Shown here one piece after another: positions 55,253 to 63,274 of a stretch of DNA of 64,000 bases. The stretch's first letter is position 1; every line of letters begins with the position of its first letter. The position numbers and the translations under genes are program-made. The notes beneath the pieces are model-generated. The model searched no databases. It was not told the origin of the DNA and saw nothing but the letters and a program-made list of their open reading frames with translations. Source of the stretch: Gemmatimonadota bacterium (lineage in GTDB: Bacteria > Latescibacterota > UBA2968); the NCBI GenBank assembly GCA_026705765.1, contig JAPPAB010000104.1, positions 142,621 to 206,620 on the forward strand. Direction: 5' to 3'.

Positions 55253-55846
55253 TTATGCCACAAGCGCCTTGTAAAACGGCCTCAACAATTTGCGAAGTTG
55301 GGCGCGCGCCCGAAACAGACGCGATTTTACAGTACCCACTGAACATCCCTCAACACGGGCAATCTCCTGATACGACAGCCCATTCAACTCGCGCAGCACC
55401 AGCACAGACCGAAAAATGGGCGGCATCTGCGCCATCGCCTGTGTCAAAACATCGCGCAACTCGCCCTGCTCTACCGCGTAGTCCGTTCGCTCTGGACCTG
55501 AAAACAGGGCTTCATCGTCTGCTTGCCTGCACCACCATTCATCATCCATCTTGACATCGTATTTGCGCTGTTGCGACTTAATCCAATCCAGACAACAATT
55601 GATACTGATACGATACAACCAGGTTGAAAACAACGCCTGTCCTTTAAATCGATCAAGCGACTGAAACGCCTTAATAAACGCAATCTGTGCCAGATCATCG
55701 GCATCTTCCCTGTTACCCACCATACCGAACGCCGTATGAAAAACCCGCACATGGTGACGCCGCACCAATTCAGAAAACGCCTTTGTATGCCCCTTTTGAG
55801 CATACCCAACGAGCAATTTATCATCGCATGTTGACCAATTGGGCAC
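55253..55846 (-). CDS. ECF-type RNA polymerase sigma factor
   Basis: 197 residues. Region 2 (residues ~22-90: FSELVRRHHVRVFHTAFGMVGNREDADDLAQIAFIKAFQSL, FSTWLYRISINCCLDWIK) and region 4 (MPPIFRSVLVLRELNGLSYQEIARVEGCSVGTVKSRLFRARAQLRKLL) of the ECF class. It starts 14 bases after the barrel gene stop and is followed 14 bases later by the Rieske gene. No anti-sigma factor is beside it; the membrane proteins of the operon are candidates for sensing. Likely target: its own operon and other envelope genes (inference). Confidence 0.93.
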   Translation of the reverse strand: MPNWSTCDDKLLVGYAQKGHTKAFSELVRRHHVRVFHTAFGMVGNREDADDLAQIAFIKAFQSLDRFKGQALFSTWLYRISINCCLDWIKSQQRKYDVKMDDEWWCRQADDEALFSGPERTDYAVEQGELRDVLTQAMAQMPPIFRSVLVLRELNGLSYQEIARVEGCSVGTVKSRLFRARAQLRKLLRPFYKALVA

Positions 55847-55860
55847 AGAAAATCTCCCGC

Positions 55861-56934
55861 CTAAAACTCGATAGTCAAATCAAAAGATACACTTTGTCGC
55901 CTGTCGTAGTGATAAAATTCGTCATTTGAAAAATTGCGCGAGATACCATATCCAAATTCCGTTGTCACGCGCTGCGTTAAAGGCAACTCCAAAAACGCGT
56001 CAAAAAACGAGTACTCGTCCTGGCGCAACGCGCCCCCTTGCAAAATCGCGCCACTGACATCCCGTGCCAGATCGTCTTTATAAGACTGCTTTTCATACCC
56101 GCCTTCCAGAATAAACCGAACCTGTAAGGGCAATTGCTGGGTCAGCCGCGCAGTTATTTGATCGCCGCTATAATCGTAGCGATCCTTTAATATATCGTCA
56201 TCGCCGTAAATTAGTGCATTAAATCGCGTGGGTGCATCATTTGCAGCCCGCAAATTGATGCGCCGCTGATAGCGCACCCGCAAGCCCGTATGATCTGCCA
56301 GAGATTGCGCCACCTGCAAACCCAAAACCACCTGTCCTTCAGCCCCCTCGCGCAACTTATAGCCCAAACCGAGATCGCCCCTCAATGTCGTGCGCGTGGG
56401 CAAAAAATGGTTAATCTGAAAAGACGCGTAATGATCGACATAACGCGACACATTCAAATTTGGATACGACCGCCAGTTGAGCCGATATCCCACCCGCTTC
56501 ATCGTATTCTCGTCGCTATACCATTTACCCTGCACGTATCCCGCCAGCCCGGCATAATCATACACATCGTAAATAGAGCGATTCGCACGCGCAGCCAGCG
56601 AAAAACCCGCAAATATCCTATCGCGCGCACCGCTATTCAGATTGCGCGCAAAATCCACGCCCAACCGATTGGTGGCAAATGTCCTGTCGCCATTGTGACC
56701 AAACAAAAAGCCATCGCCCGAAAAAAAGAACCGCAAATATGAAGCATCCATCTCCACGGGTCGCATCACAGAAGCGGAAAGTTGCGTCACAAAAGCACTC
56801 GCTCCCCCATAAACACCATCCACATTGGTATCGTAAATCGTTCCCACAGTCACATCTGTAAGCACATCTGCATCTGCTGTTTTCAGTCCCAAAAGCAACA
56901 CACAGGCAAAGATTGACAGTCGTTTCATACGCAT
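55861..56934 (-). CDS. Outer-membrane beta-barrel protein
   Basis: 357 residues with a signal peptide (MRMKRLSIFACVLLLGLKTADA). The mature protein is a long series of amphipathic strands (FVTQLSASVMRPV, RIFAGFSLAARANRS, TTLRGDLGLGYKLREG, QVRFILEGGYEKQSY) ending in VSFDLTIEF with C-terminal Phe, so it is an outer-membrane barrel of about 16-18 strands. I recognise no family. It is between the LTxxQ-repeat gene and the sigma factor, 66 bases after the former. In a stress-sensing operon it could be the channel or the signal input. Confidence 0.7.
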   Translation of the reverse strand: MRMKRLSIFACVLLLGLKTADADVLTDVTVGTIYDTNVDGVYGGASAFVTQLSASVMRPVEMDASYLRFFFSGDGFLFGHNGDRTFATNRLGVDFARNLNSGARDRIFAGFSLAARANRSIYDVYDYAGLAGYVQGKWYSDENTMKRVGYRLNWRSYPNLNVSRYVDHYASFQINHFLPTRTTLRGDLGLGYKLREGAEGQVVLGLQVAQSLADHTGLRVRYQRRINLRAANDAPTRFNALIYGDDDILKDRYDYSGDQITARLTQQLPLQVRFILEGGYEKQSYKDDLARDVSGAILQGGALRQDEYSFFDAFLELPLTQRVTTEFGYGISRNFSNDEFYHYDRRQSVSFDLTIEF

Positions 56935-56963
56935 TCCCTTTTATAGCGATGGGTTTATCAAAC

Positions 56964-56991
56964 GGGGAAGGGCAGATACCCCTCCCCATGA
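56964..56991. repeat. GC-rich inverted repeat in the operon gap
   Basis: GGGGAAGGG / CCCCTCCCC arms lie in the 66-base gap between the LTxxQ-repeat gene and the barrel gene. The composition resembles the hairpin at 37133-37173. A weak attenuator or mRNA-processing element is possible. Confidence 0.5.
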
Positions 56992-57000
56992 ACCTGTGAA

Positions 57001-58005
57001 TTATCCCGAACTTGTGGATGGCGGTTTATGACCTCTGCCCCGGGGTCCACCCCGCCGCCCCTGCCCGCGCTTCCCGCCTCGCGAGCGTTCGGAACGTTCT
57101 ACACCCCACTCCTCCAATTTCTCATCCACCGCCGCGCGAATGACTCGCCTGGATATATCCAACTCTTTCAAGCCTTCAATCAACGTCTTGAGTTCGGCTT
57201 CCTGCTCATCGGTTAACAGGGCCTCCAAACCGCGTTCGGGACGCTCAACACCCCACGCTTCCAACTTCGCATTCACCGCTGCACGAATATCTTCCCGCGA
57301 CGTATCCGATGCCTTCAAGCCGTCGATCAACGTCTTGAGCTCTGCTTCCTGCTCATCGGTCAACACGGCTGCCAGTCCACGCTCGGGACGTTCAATACCC
57401 CATTCTTCAAGCTGATCATTCACAGCAGCGCGGATTTCGTCCCTGGATTTACCCTCTGCTCTCAGCCACTCAACCAGAACCCTGATCGCAACTTCCTGGT
57501 CCTCAGTCAACAGCGCATCCAAACCGCGTTCGGGACGTTCTACACCCCACGCTTCCAACTTCGCATCCACTGCCGCGCGAATATCTTCCCGCGACGTATC
57601 CGATTCCTTCAAGCCATCAATCAACGTCTTGAGCTCTGCTTCCTGCTCATCGGTAAGCAACTCTGCCAGACCGGGAGAAATGTCCGGGCGTCCGGAAAAT
57701 TCAACACCCCATTCTTCCAATTTGGCCTTCACTGCCGCGCGAATATCTTCCCGCGACGTATCCGATTCCTTCAAGCCGTCAACCAGAGTCTTCAATTCTG
57801 CGCGTTGCTCTTTGGTCAGTTGCGAAGATGTGCCGCGTTGTCCCAACACACCCCTGCGCCCACGATGATACAACGTTCGCACATTATCATCAATACCATC
57901 GGCATTTTCATCCACAAATACAGGTCCTGCCGCCTCCGCATCCTGACCGCCCCACAGGGCACATGTCAGTGCCAGCGCGATGCTATATGTCATCCACTTT
58001 TTCAT
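57001..58005 (-). CDS. Secreted protein with five LTxxQ-type helical repeats
   Basis: 334 residues. The ATG at 58005 is 7 bases after GAGGAG; a GTG at 58020 in the same frame lacks such a site. Signal peptide ends near residue 26 (AEAA), followed by VFVDENADGIDDN, an EF-hand/TSP3-like calcium motif. Five tandem repeats of about 49 residues follow, each LTDEQEAELKTLIDGLK..S.REDIRAAV.AKLE.WGV (57080-57825). LTxxQ is the hallmark of Spy/CpxP periplasmic chaperones; here it is used once per repeat. The C-terminus is Arg/Gly-rich. It is the first gene of the sigma operon, so it may be the periplasmic sensor or chaperone of the response. Confidence 0.7.
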   Translation of the reverse strand: MKKWMTYSIALALTCALWGGQDAEAAGPVFVDENADGIDDNVRTLYHRGRRGVLGQRGTSSQLTKEQRAELKTLVDGLKESDTSREDIRAAVKAKLEEWGVEFSGRPDISPGLAELLTDEQEAELKTLIDGLKESDTSREDIRAAVDAKLEAWGVERPERGLDALLTEDQEVAIRVLVEWLRAEGKSRDEIRAAVNDQLEEWGIERPERGLAAVLTDEQEAELKTLIDGLKASDTSREDIRAAVNAKLEAWGVERPERGLEALLTDEQEAELKTLIEGLKELDISRRVIRAAVDEKLEEWGVERSERSRGGKRGQGRRGGPRGRGHKPPSTSSG

Positions 58006-58012
58006 GGCCTTG

Positions 58013-58018
58013 CTCCTC
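58013..58018 (-). promoter_or_regulatory. Ribosome binding site of the LTxxQ-repeat gene
   Basis: GAGGAG (58018-58013, minus strand) is 7 bases before the ATG at 58005 and supports that start over the GTG at 58020. Confidence 0.7.
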
Positions 58019-58441
58019 ACTGTTGAATTTCTGTGAACCGCTCTCAGGCATCGATCACATTTTGTCCGGCCGGAACCAAAATCCGATCTGTACCATCAAT
58101 CTGCCGCACTTTGCGGCTACAGTATTTTAAACAAATCGCAGGTCACTTCGTTCCCATAAAAATTGTAATAAATTGTTAAAATTGTTATAGTTTGTACACA
58201 TAAAAAAGGCCGACAACCCGCACTGCTAAGTCCTGGAATGTGGCTACACCTTCTCCACATCCATGCAGAAACGATCCCCGGTCTTGTATCCTTAGATCAG
58301 AAAATAGTCTCGCGCGTTCCATACAGAGTAAAAAAAATCGATCTATTATTATTGATTCCTTTTCCGCTTGCGATAGTGGAAGTATGGCATTAGGTTAAGC
58401 ATCGATATTTCGAGAACAACACTGGAATGGGAAAGGAGCAG
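58019..58441. other. Divergent intergenic region (about 420 bases)
   Basis: No gene is seen. It contains a perfect CCGGCCGG palindrome near 58066-58073, a short hairpin GCCGCA-CTT-TGCGGC (58103-58117), and an AT-rich stretch around 58160-58200. On the minus strand GGGAACG near 58150 could be an ECF -35 element (GAAC) but no clear -10 follows. Promoters for the sigma operon (left) and the catabolic operon (right) should lie here. Confidence 0.5.
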
Positions 58442-58444
58442 ATG

Positions 58445-59263
58445 ATGATTCGGTTGGGAACAATGACGAGTGTGTGTCCGGATTGGTCTATCGAGCAGGT
58501 CATCGATGGAATGCAGCGCCATGGATTCGAAGGATTGGAACCCCGCGCGGGATGGGGACACGCCTCGGGTTTTGAACTGGACATGTCTGCGGCTGACCGA
58601 GATGCAGCCCGGGCGAAAATGGAAGATGCCGGACTAAAAATATCCTGCGTAGCTACCGGGGCAAAATTTGCCGCAGAAGATCCAGCAGACCTGGACAAAT
58701 CCATCGCCGAGGCCAACGCCGCAATAGATCTCGCGGCCGATCTGGGTGCCGGATTGATTCGCACATTTGGCGGCGCGCGCGGTAAAGGCGAAGTATTCTG
58801 GATGGTGAACCGCACCGCAGAAGCATACAAGCGCGTAATGGATCACGCGGCCGAACGCGGCGTCATTGTCATGATGGAAACACACGACGAATGGTGTGTC
58901 TCGACCCAGGTGCGCGCAGTGGTAGAAAAGGTAAATCACCCCAACCTTGGCGTCTTGTGGGACCTCATGCACACGCAGCGCTATATGGAGCGACCAGAAG
59001 AAACCATGCAGACAATTGGCGCAATGGCCAAACACCTGCACGCACACGACGGGCGTTATGACACCGAAAATGGAAAAATTGCCACAGTCGGTCTCGGGGA
59101 AGGCGACCTGGACTATGTCACGCCCTTAAAATTATTGCATGATGCCGGATTTGACGGCTTCTTTTCCGTGGAAGTAATCCACAAGCCCGGCAGCGATCAC
59201 GATGCAGATGCAACCTTGAAAGCTTATGGCGATGGATTCAGAAAAATTGTCGCAAATTTTTAA
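58445..59263 (+). CDS. Sugar phosphate isomerase/epimerase-type TIM barrel (AP_endonuc_2)
   Basis: 272 residues. Two ATGs (58442, 58445) follow AAGGAG; 58445 has the better 6-base spacing. The xylose-isomerase-like fold shows MTSVCPDWSIEQVIDGMQRHGFEGLEPR, metal-ligand positions in VMMETHDEW, LGVLWDLMH, LHAHDG and FFSVEV. Such enzymes isomerise or epimerise sugars with a divalent metal. It is the first gene of the plus-strand operon that continues with the sulfatase-like hydrolase 13 bases later. The sugar is unknown. Confidence 0.85.
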   Translation: MIRLGTMTSVCPDWSIEQVIDGMQRHGFEGLEPRAGWGHASGFELDMSAADRDAARAKMEDAGLKISCVATGAKFAAEDPADLDKSIAEANAAIDLAADLGAGLIRTFGGARGKGEVFWMVNRTAEAYKRVMDHAAERGVIVMMETHDEWCVSTQVRAVVEKVNHPNLGVLWDLMHTQRYMERPEETMQTIGAMAKHLHAHDGRYDTENGKIATVGLGEGDLDYVTPLKLLHDAGFDGFFSVEVIHKPGSDHDADATLKAYGDGFRKIVANF

Positions 59264-59275
59264 TTGGAGAATAGC

Positions 59276-60691
59276 ATGGCAAAACAGAATGTAATCTTAT
59301 TTGGAATCGACAGTTTGTGGTCGGATCACATGAGTTGTTATGGTTATAATCGGCTCACAACGCCGCACATCGACAAATTTGCCACACAGGGCGTCTTGTT
59401 CGAAAACACATTTAGCGCGCATATCCCCACCACACCGGCTTATGCGTCAATGCTCACGGGCATGGATTGTTTTTCGACTGATGTCGTGGCACTGCGCCAC
59501 CGCGGCGGGTTGACAGAAGATGTCACCACCTTGCCCGAAATTTTAAGCGGAGAAGGCTATGAAACCGTGTGTGTGGGCTTTACGGGAAATCCGAGTTCTC
59601 GCGGCTTTGACGAATATGTGAACTTTAGAGCCTGGGGAAGTTGGGACGAACGTCCGCTGCGCAAAGCCGAATTGCTCAACGAAGTGACATTGCCCGAATT
59701 GGAACGCCTGGCTGCGGGCGACAAACCGTTTTTCCTATTTTTGCGACACATGGATCCGCACGCGCCCTATTTGCCGCCGCCACCGTACGATTCGATGTTC
59801 TACAGCAAAGACCCGTGCGACCCGTCCAAAACCACCATGGAACCGGTAAAAGCATTCAAGCCATTTCGAGATTTCCATTTGAGCTGGATGCCACCAGGCA
59901 TTACCGACGCCGATTTTGTGGTGGCGCAATACGACGGTGAAATCGCCTATATGGACGCGTGTATCCAGCACCTGCTCACCCGTGTTGATGAACTGGGCCT
60001 GAGAGATAATACCCTCGTCGTAATCAACGGCGACCACGGCGAGACCCTCGACGAGCACGATTGTTATTTTGATCACCACGGGATGTATGAATGCACCTTG
60101 AAAGTACCCCTCGCAATGCGCCTGCCCGGGCAATTGCCCGAAGGCGTGCGCGTAAAGGGCTACAATCAGCACAAAGATCTGACACCGACGATCCTGGAAC
60201 TCTTAGACATAAAAACAGACATCGCATTTGACGGACGCAGCTTGATTCCGATGATTGAGGGAAAACGCCACACGCACGAATCGGAATTTTATATCACCGA
60301 GTGTACATGGATGCGAAAACACGGCTGGCGCACCCCCGAGTGGAAGCTGATCGTGGCACTGGAACCCGACTTCCATTTTAAGCCCGAAGTGGAACTTTAC
60401 AATCTGATTCAGGACCCGGGCGAAACCACGAATTTGGCAGATCAGGAACCCGAAATGGTCGCCCTGTTGCGCGGGCGAATGGAAGCCTATATTGCCAAAC
60501 GCGAAAAAGAAGTGGGGCATACCAATCCCATGTACACAAACCTGAACTGGCACGGCCGCAAGAATTATGACGGACCTTTCAAATCCTCAGAAGATGCGTA
60601 TAACAACATGCACATCGGCTCTGCCAGCCAGGCCGCGCGGTTGCAGGCGGGAAATAAAAAGGTGGAAGGGACGGTTGCCAAAAAGAAATAA
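59276..60691 (+). CDS. Sulfatase-family hydrolase lacking formylglycine Cys/Ser
   Basis: 471 residues; the ATG at 59276 follows GGAGA by 5 bases, and an earlier ATG at 59264 is 4 codons upstream. Cytoplasmic, no signal peptide. Metal ligands D12 in FGIDSLWSDH, DHGETLDEHD and HHGMYECTLK are those of the sulfatase fold. At the nucleophile loop the canonical C/S-x-P-x-R is replaced by T52-T-P-A-Y in PTTPAYASMLTG, so no formylglycine can form and a Thr nucleophile as in phosphodiesterases is likely. Probable phosphodiesterase or phosphonate-type hydrolase. It starts 13 bases after the isomerase stop. Confidence 0.75.
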   Translation: MAKQNVILFGIDSLWSDHMSCYGYNRLTTPHIDKFATQGVLFENTFSAHIPTTPAYASMLTGMDCFSTDVVALRHRGGLTEDVTTLPEILSGEGYETVCVGFTGNPSSRGFDEYVNFRAWGSWDERPLRKAELLNEVTLPELERLAAGDKPFFLFLRHMDPHAPYLPPPPYDSMFYSKDPCDPSKTTMEPVKAFKPFRDFHLSWMPPGITDADFVVAQYDGEIAYMDACIQHLLTRVDELGLRDNTLVVINGDHGETLDEHDCYFDHHGMYECTLKVPLAMRLPGQLPEGVRVKGYNQHKDLTPTILELLDIKTDIAFDGRSLIPMIEGKRHTHESEFYITECTWMRKHGWRTPEWKLIVALEPDFHFKPEVELYNLIQDPGETTNLADQEPEMVALLRGRMEAYIAKREKEVGHTNPMYTNLNWHGRKNYDGPFKSSEDAYNNMHIGSASQAARLQAGNKKVEGTVAKKK

Positions 60692-60701
60692 GAGAAAGCA
60701 T

Positions 60702-62093
60702 ATGAGAATAATCACATTGGCATTGCAAAGTCTTCTGACGCTGTTGATGATAGCCAGTTGTTCCACCACTGGGAACATGCGGTCTCACTGGCCTGAATAC
60801 CCCGTAAATCCATTCGTCATCCAATTGGACGTTCCCGGCCCTACGGATTCAGCTGGCGGCCTCATTGTCGCCGATCTGAATGGCGATGGACGCATGGATT
60901 ACCTCGTCACCGTTCCCAATCATCTCACAGCTCACTCCCACGATGGCCGCAAACTCTGGGTAATCGAAACCGACCTCTGTGTAGGCGGCTCCTCAGAGCG
61001 CGTCGGCCTACCCGGTCATCACGGCCCAGGTGTTCAGGTTACAGACGTCGATGGCGATGAACAGGTCGAAGTGCTGTTCCTTACCCGGGATGGCACGCTC
61101 CACGTAATTGATGGCACGACAGGGCGCGAGCAGTGGACCGCAAAGCCGCCCATCCCCAAAGGCGCCCAACGCTGGGAGCACCTGGTCGTAGCCAATTTCC
61201 GTGGCGCGGGAGATCGAGATTTACTCCTCCAGGCCACCAATGCCAAAGGTTACCGCATGGGGCGCTTTCTGGCGGCCTATGCGCTGGCCGATCTCCGGCG
61301 CAGACATTTTGTCCCCCTGTGGGAACGCGACGATTTCGTTGCCTGCGCCCACAACGGCGCACGGCTGGCGGATCTGAATAGAGATGGACAAGACGAAGTG
61401 ATCGGCGCTACGGTCGTCTCTGCCGATGGCAAAATTTTACTGCGGATTCCCCTAAAAGGTCACATCGACTCGATCTTCATCTACGACGTGCGGCCCGATA
61501 TACCGGGCTTGGAAATCGTCGCCTTAGAAGAAGGGGGCGGCAATCGCATTTTCCTCTACAACCACGAACAACTCTTCTGGGAAACGCACTTTCGCCACCA
61601 GGAACCCCAGAATGCGGCGGTCGGCGAGTTCGACCTGGAGCGACCAGGCCTGGAGATATGGTGTCGGAGCCGCTATAACGAGCATCAGAAGCCTTTTGTT
61701 TTTGACGCGCAGGGAAAGAAAATCGCGGATTACCAGATGGACGATGTAGCACCCGAGGGCTGGACCACAAGAGGGGTCGAGGTCATCCACAAGATCGATT
61801 GGACGGGTGACCGAAAACAGCTTGCCGCAGCCAAAGAGCGCCATATCTCCGGGGATATTGGCATCTTCGATCCACTTAGCGGGCGCTTTCTCCACCGGTT
61901 TGAGGAAAAGGCCGACCGGCTCTATGTGGGCGATGTGGCTGGAGATTGGCGCGAAGAGCTGATCGTCTTGCACGGCAACCAACTCCACATCTACTTCAAC
62001 GAGTCTGAGAATCGGGGTTCTGACCGTCAGCGCCTGTGGTCGCAAGACCACTACCGCCGCAGCAAGATGACCTGGAACTATTACAGCCCATAA
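60702..62093 (+). CDS. Lipoprotein with FG-GAP/VCBS-like propeller
   Basis: 463 residues; the ATG at 60702 opens on MRIITLALQSLLTLLMIASC, a lipoprotein signal with lipobox MIASC. The body has repeated propeller motifs with Asp-rich calcium loops (IVADLNGDGRMDYLV, VTDVDGDEQVEVLFL, LADLNRDGQDEVIGA). The C-terminal SQDHYRRSKMTWNYYSP-type ending resembles rhamnogalacturonan-lyase-like (PL11) propellers, which suggests polysaccharide binding or cleavage, but catalytic residues cannot be assigned. It starts 11 bases after the sulfatase-like gene and precedes a TolB-type propeller. Confidence 0.65.
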   Translation: MRIITLALQSLLTLLMIASCSTTGNMRSHWPEYPVNPFVIQLDVPGPTDSAGGLIVADLNGDGRMDYLVTVPNHLTAHSHDGRKLWVIETDLCVGGSSERVGLPGHHGPGVQVTDVDGDEQVEVLFLTRDGTLHVIDGTTGREQWTAKPPIPKGAQRWEHLVVANFRGAGDRDLLLQATNAKGYRMGRFLAAYALADLRRRHFVPLWERDDFVACAHNGARLADLNRDGQDEVIGATVVSADGKILLRIPLKGHIDSIFIYDVRPDIPGLEIVALEEGGGNRIFLYNHEQLFWETHFRHQEPQNAAVGEFDLERPGLEIWCRSRYNEHQKPFVFDAQGKKIADYQMDDVAPEGWTTRGVEVIHKIDWTGDRKQLAAAKERHISGDIGIFDPLSGRFLHRFEEKADRLYVGDVAGDWREELIVLHGNQLHIYFNESENRGSDRQRLWSQDHYRRSKMTWNYYSP

Positions 62094-62129
62094 GGTCAGG
62101 TAACAATGTCGATATTGGAGGGATATAAC

Positions 62130-63263
62130 ATGGCAATTGATACCATAACGTCCGAAGCTATTGAAGTAATAAATCCGACTGGAAGGCGCGTATTGCAACT
62201 GACGACGAATGCGCGGCGGTCGGTGCATGGGTATTACGATCTACCCCCGTGGTCTCCCGTAGATGAGCGCATTGCATTTAGCCGCATGGATGCACCCGAT
62301 TCAAAGGTGGGCGATATTTGCGTCGTGGATGCCGATGGGGACAACTTGCACAAAGTAGCCGAATCCCGTGCGATGTCCGCCAATGGCGGCGCGCTGGCGC
62401 AATGGGCGTCGGATGGGTCGCGGATCTACTTTAAGGATCGGGACCGCGAAACCCGTTTGATCGGATGGGTCGATCCGGACACCGGCATATCGGGTACGCA
62501 TCCCGGAGACCTGCGGATGATTTCACCTGCTGGACACCTGCATGCCTATCACACAATGCATGGGGATTACGCCGAAGACGACGTGCCAAAAATGAAGGAT
62601 GTACACGGTGTCTTCGCGCAGGATTTAGAAACAGGGGAATCCAAACAACTCGCAACCCTCGCCGATTGTCTGGCACTCCATCCCCGCCGGGATGAAATTG
62701 CCGACTGGCATTTGTTTGTCAAGCACACCAAATGGTCGCCCGATGGCATTCGGATGATGTTTGTATTCACCAACGAAATCCATTTTGACCGCAAATACGG
62801 CGAACTTCCCAGAGTGAAAGATGTGTACGTCATCAATGCCGACGGCTCAAATCTCAAGCGCGTAGGAGAATTTGGCAACCACCCGCTGTGGCATCCCAAT
62901 GGTCGAGAAATACTGACCAACAGCCCATTTGAAGGCTCACCGGGCAATAAACTGATATTGACCGATGTGGAAACCGGTGAAGAGCGTCTGGCTGTAACCT
63001 GCGCAAAGGGATCGGGACATCCCTCCTTTTCTCCAGACGGCAAATACATTGTCATAGATGTCGTGAACCACACGACAAAAGAAGCCAAATTCCTGCTTGT
63101 AGATGTCGAAACCGATACTATTGAAACACTATTGGAACTCCCGGTCTTCGACCACTCCCATGCCGGAACCCATCTGCACCCGGTATGGCGGCAAGATAGC
63201 TCGCAGATTCTATACGCCAGCGACGCATCTGAAATTTGCCAATTGTGCGTGATTGACGTGTGA
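62130..63263 (+). CDS. TolB-type WD40/PD40 beta-propeller protein
   Basis: 377 residues; ATG 62130 has GGAGGG 8 bases upstream; an ATG at 62106 would add 8 residues. No signal peptide is seen, so cytoplasmic. Repeated propeller motifs: PPWSPVDERIAFSRMD, DICVVDADGDNLHKVAE, WSPDGIRMMFVF, DVYVINADGSNLKRVGE, LILTDVETGEERL, SFSPDGKYIVIDV. Oligogalacturonate-lyase-like proteins use this fold, but the metal-binding His set is not evident. It is 37 bases from the FG-GAP gene and 12 from the M55 gene. It likely processes or binds a ligand of this operon. Confidence 0.7.
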   Translation: MAIDTITSEAIEVINPTGRRVLQLTTNARRSVHGYYDLPPWSPVDERIAFSRMDAPDSKVGDICVVDADGDNLHKVAESRAMSANGGALAQWASDGSRIYFKDRDRETRLIGWVDPDTGISGTHPGDLRMISPAGHLHAYHTMHGDYAEDDVPKMKDVHGVFAQDLETGESKQLATLADCLALHPRRDEIADWHLFVKHTKWSPDGIRMMFVFTNEIHFDRKYGELPRVKDVYVINADGSNLKRVGEFGNHPLWHPNGREILTNSPFEGSPGNKLILTDVETGEERLAVTCAKGSGHPSFSPDGKYIVIDVVNHTTKEAKFLLVDVETDTIETLLELPVFDHSHAGTHLHPVWRQDSSQILYASDASEICQLCVIDV

Positions 63264-63274
63264 AGGAGAACCCC

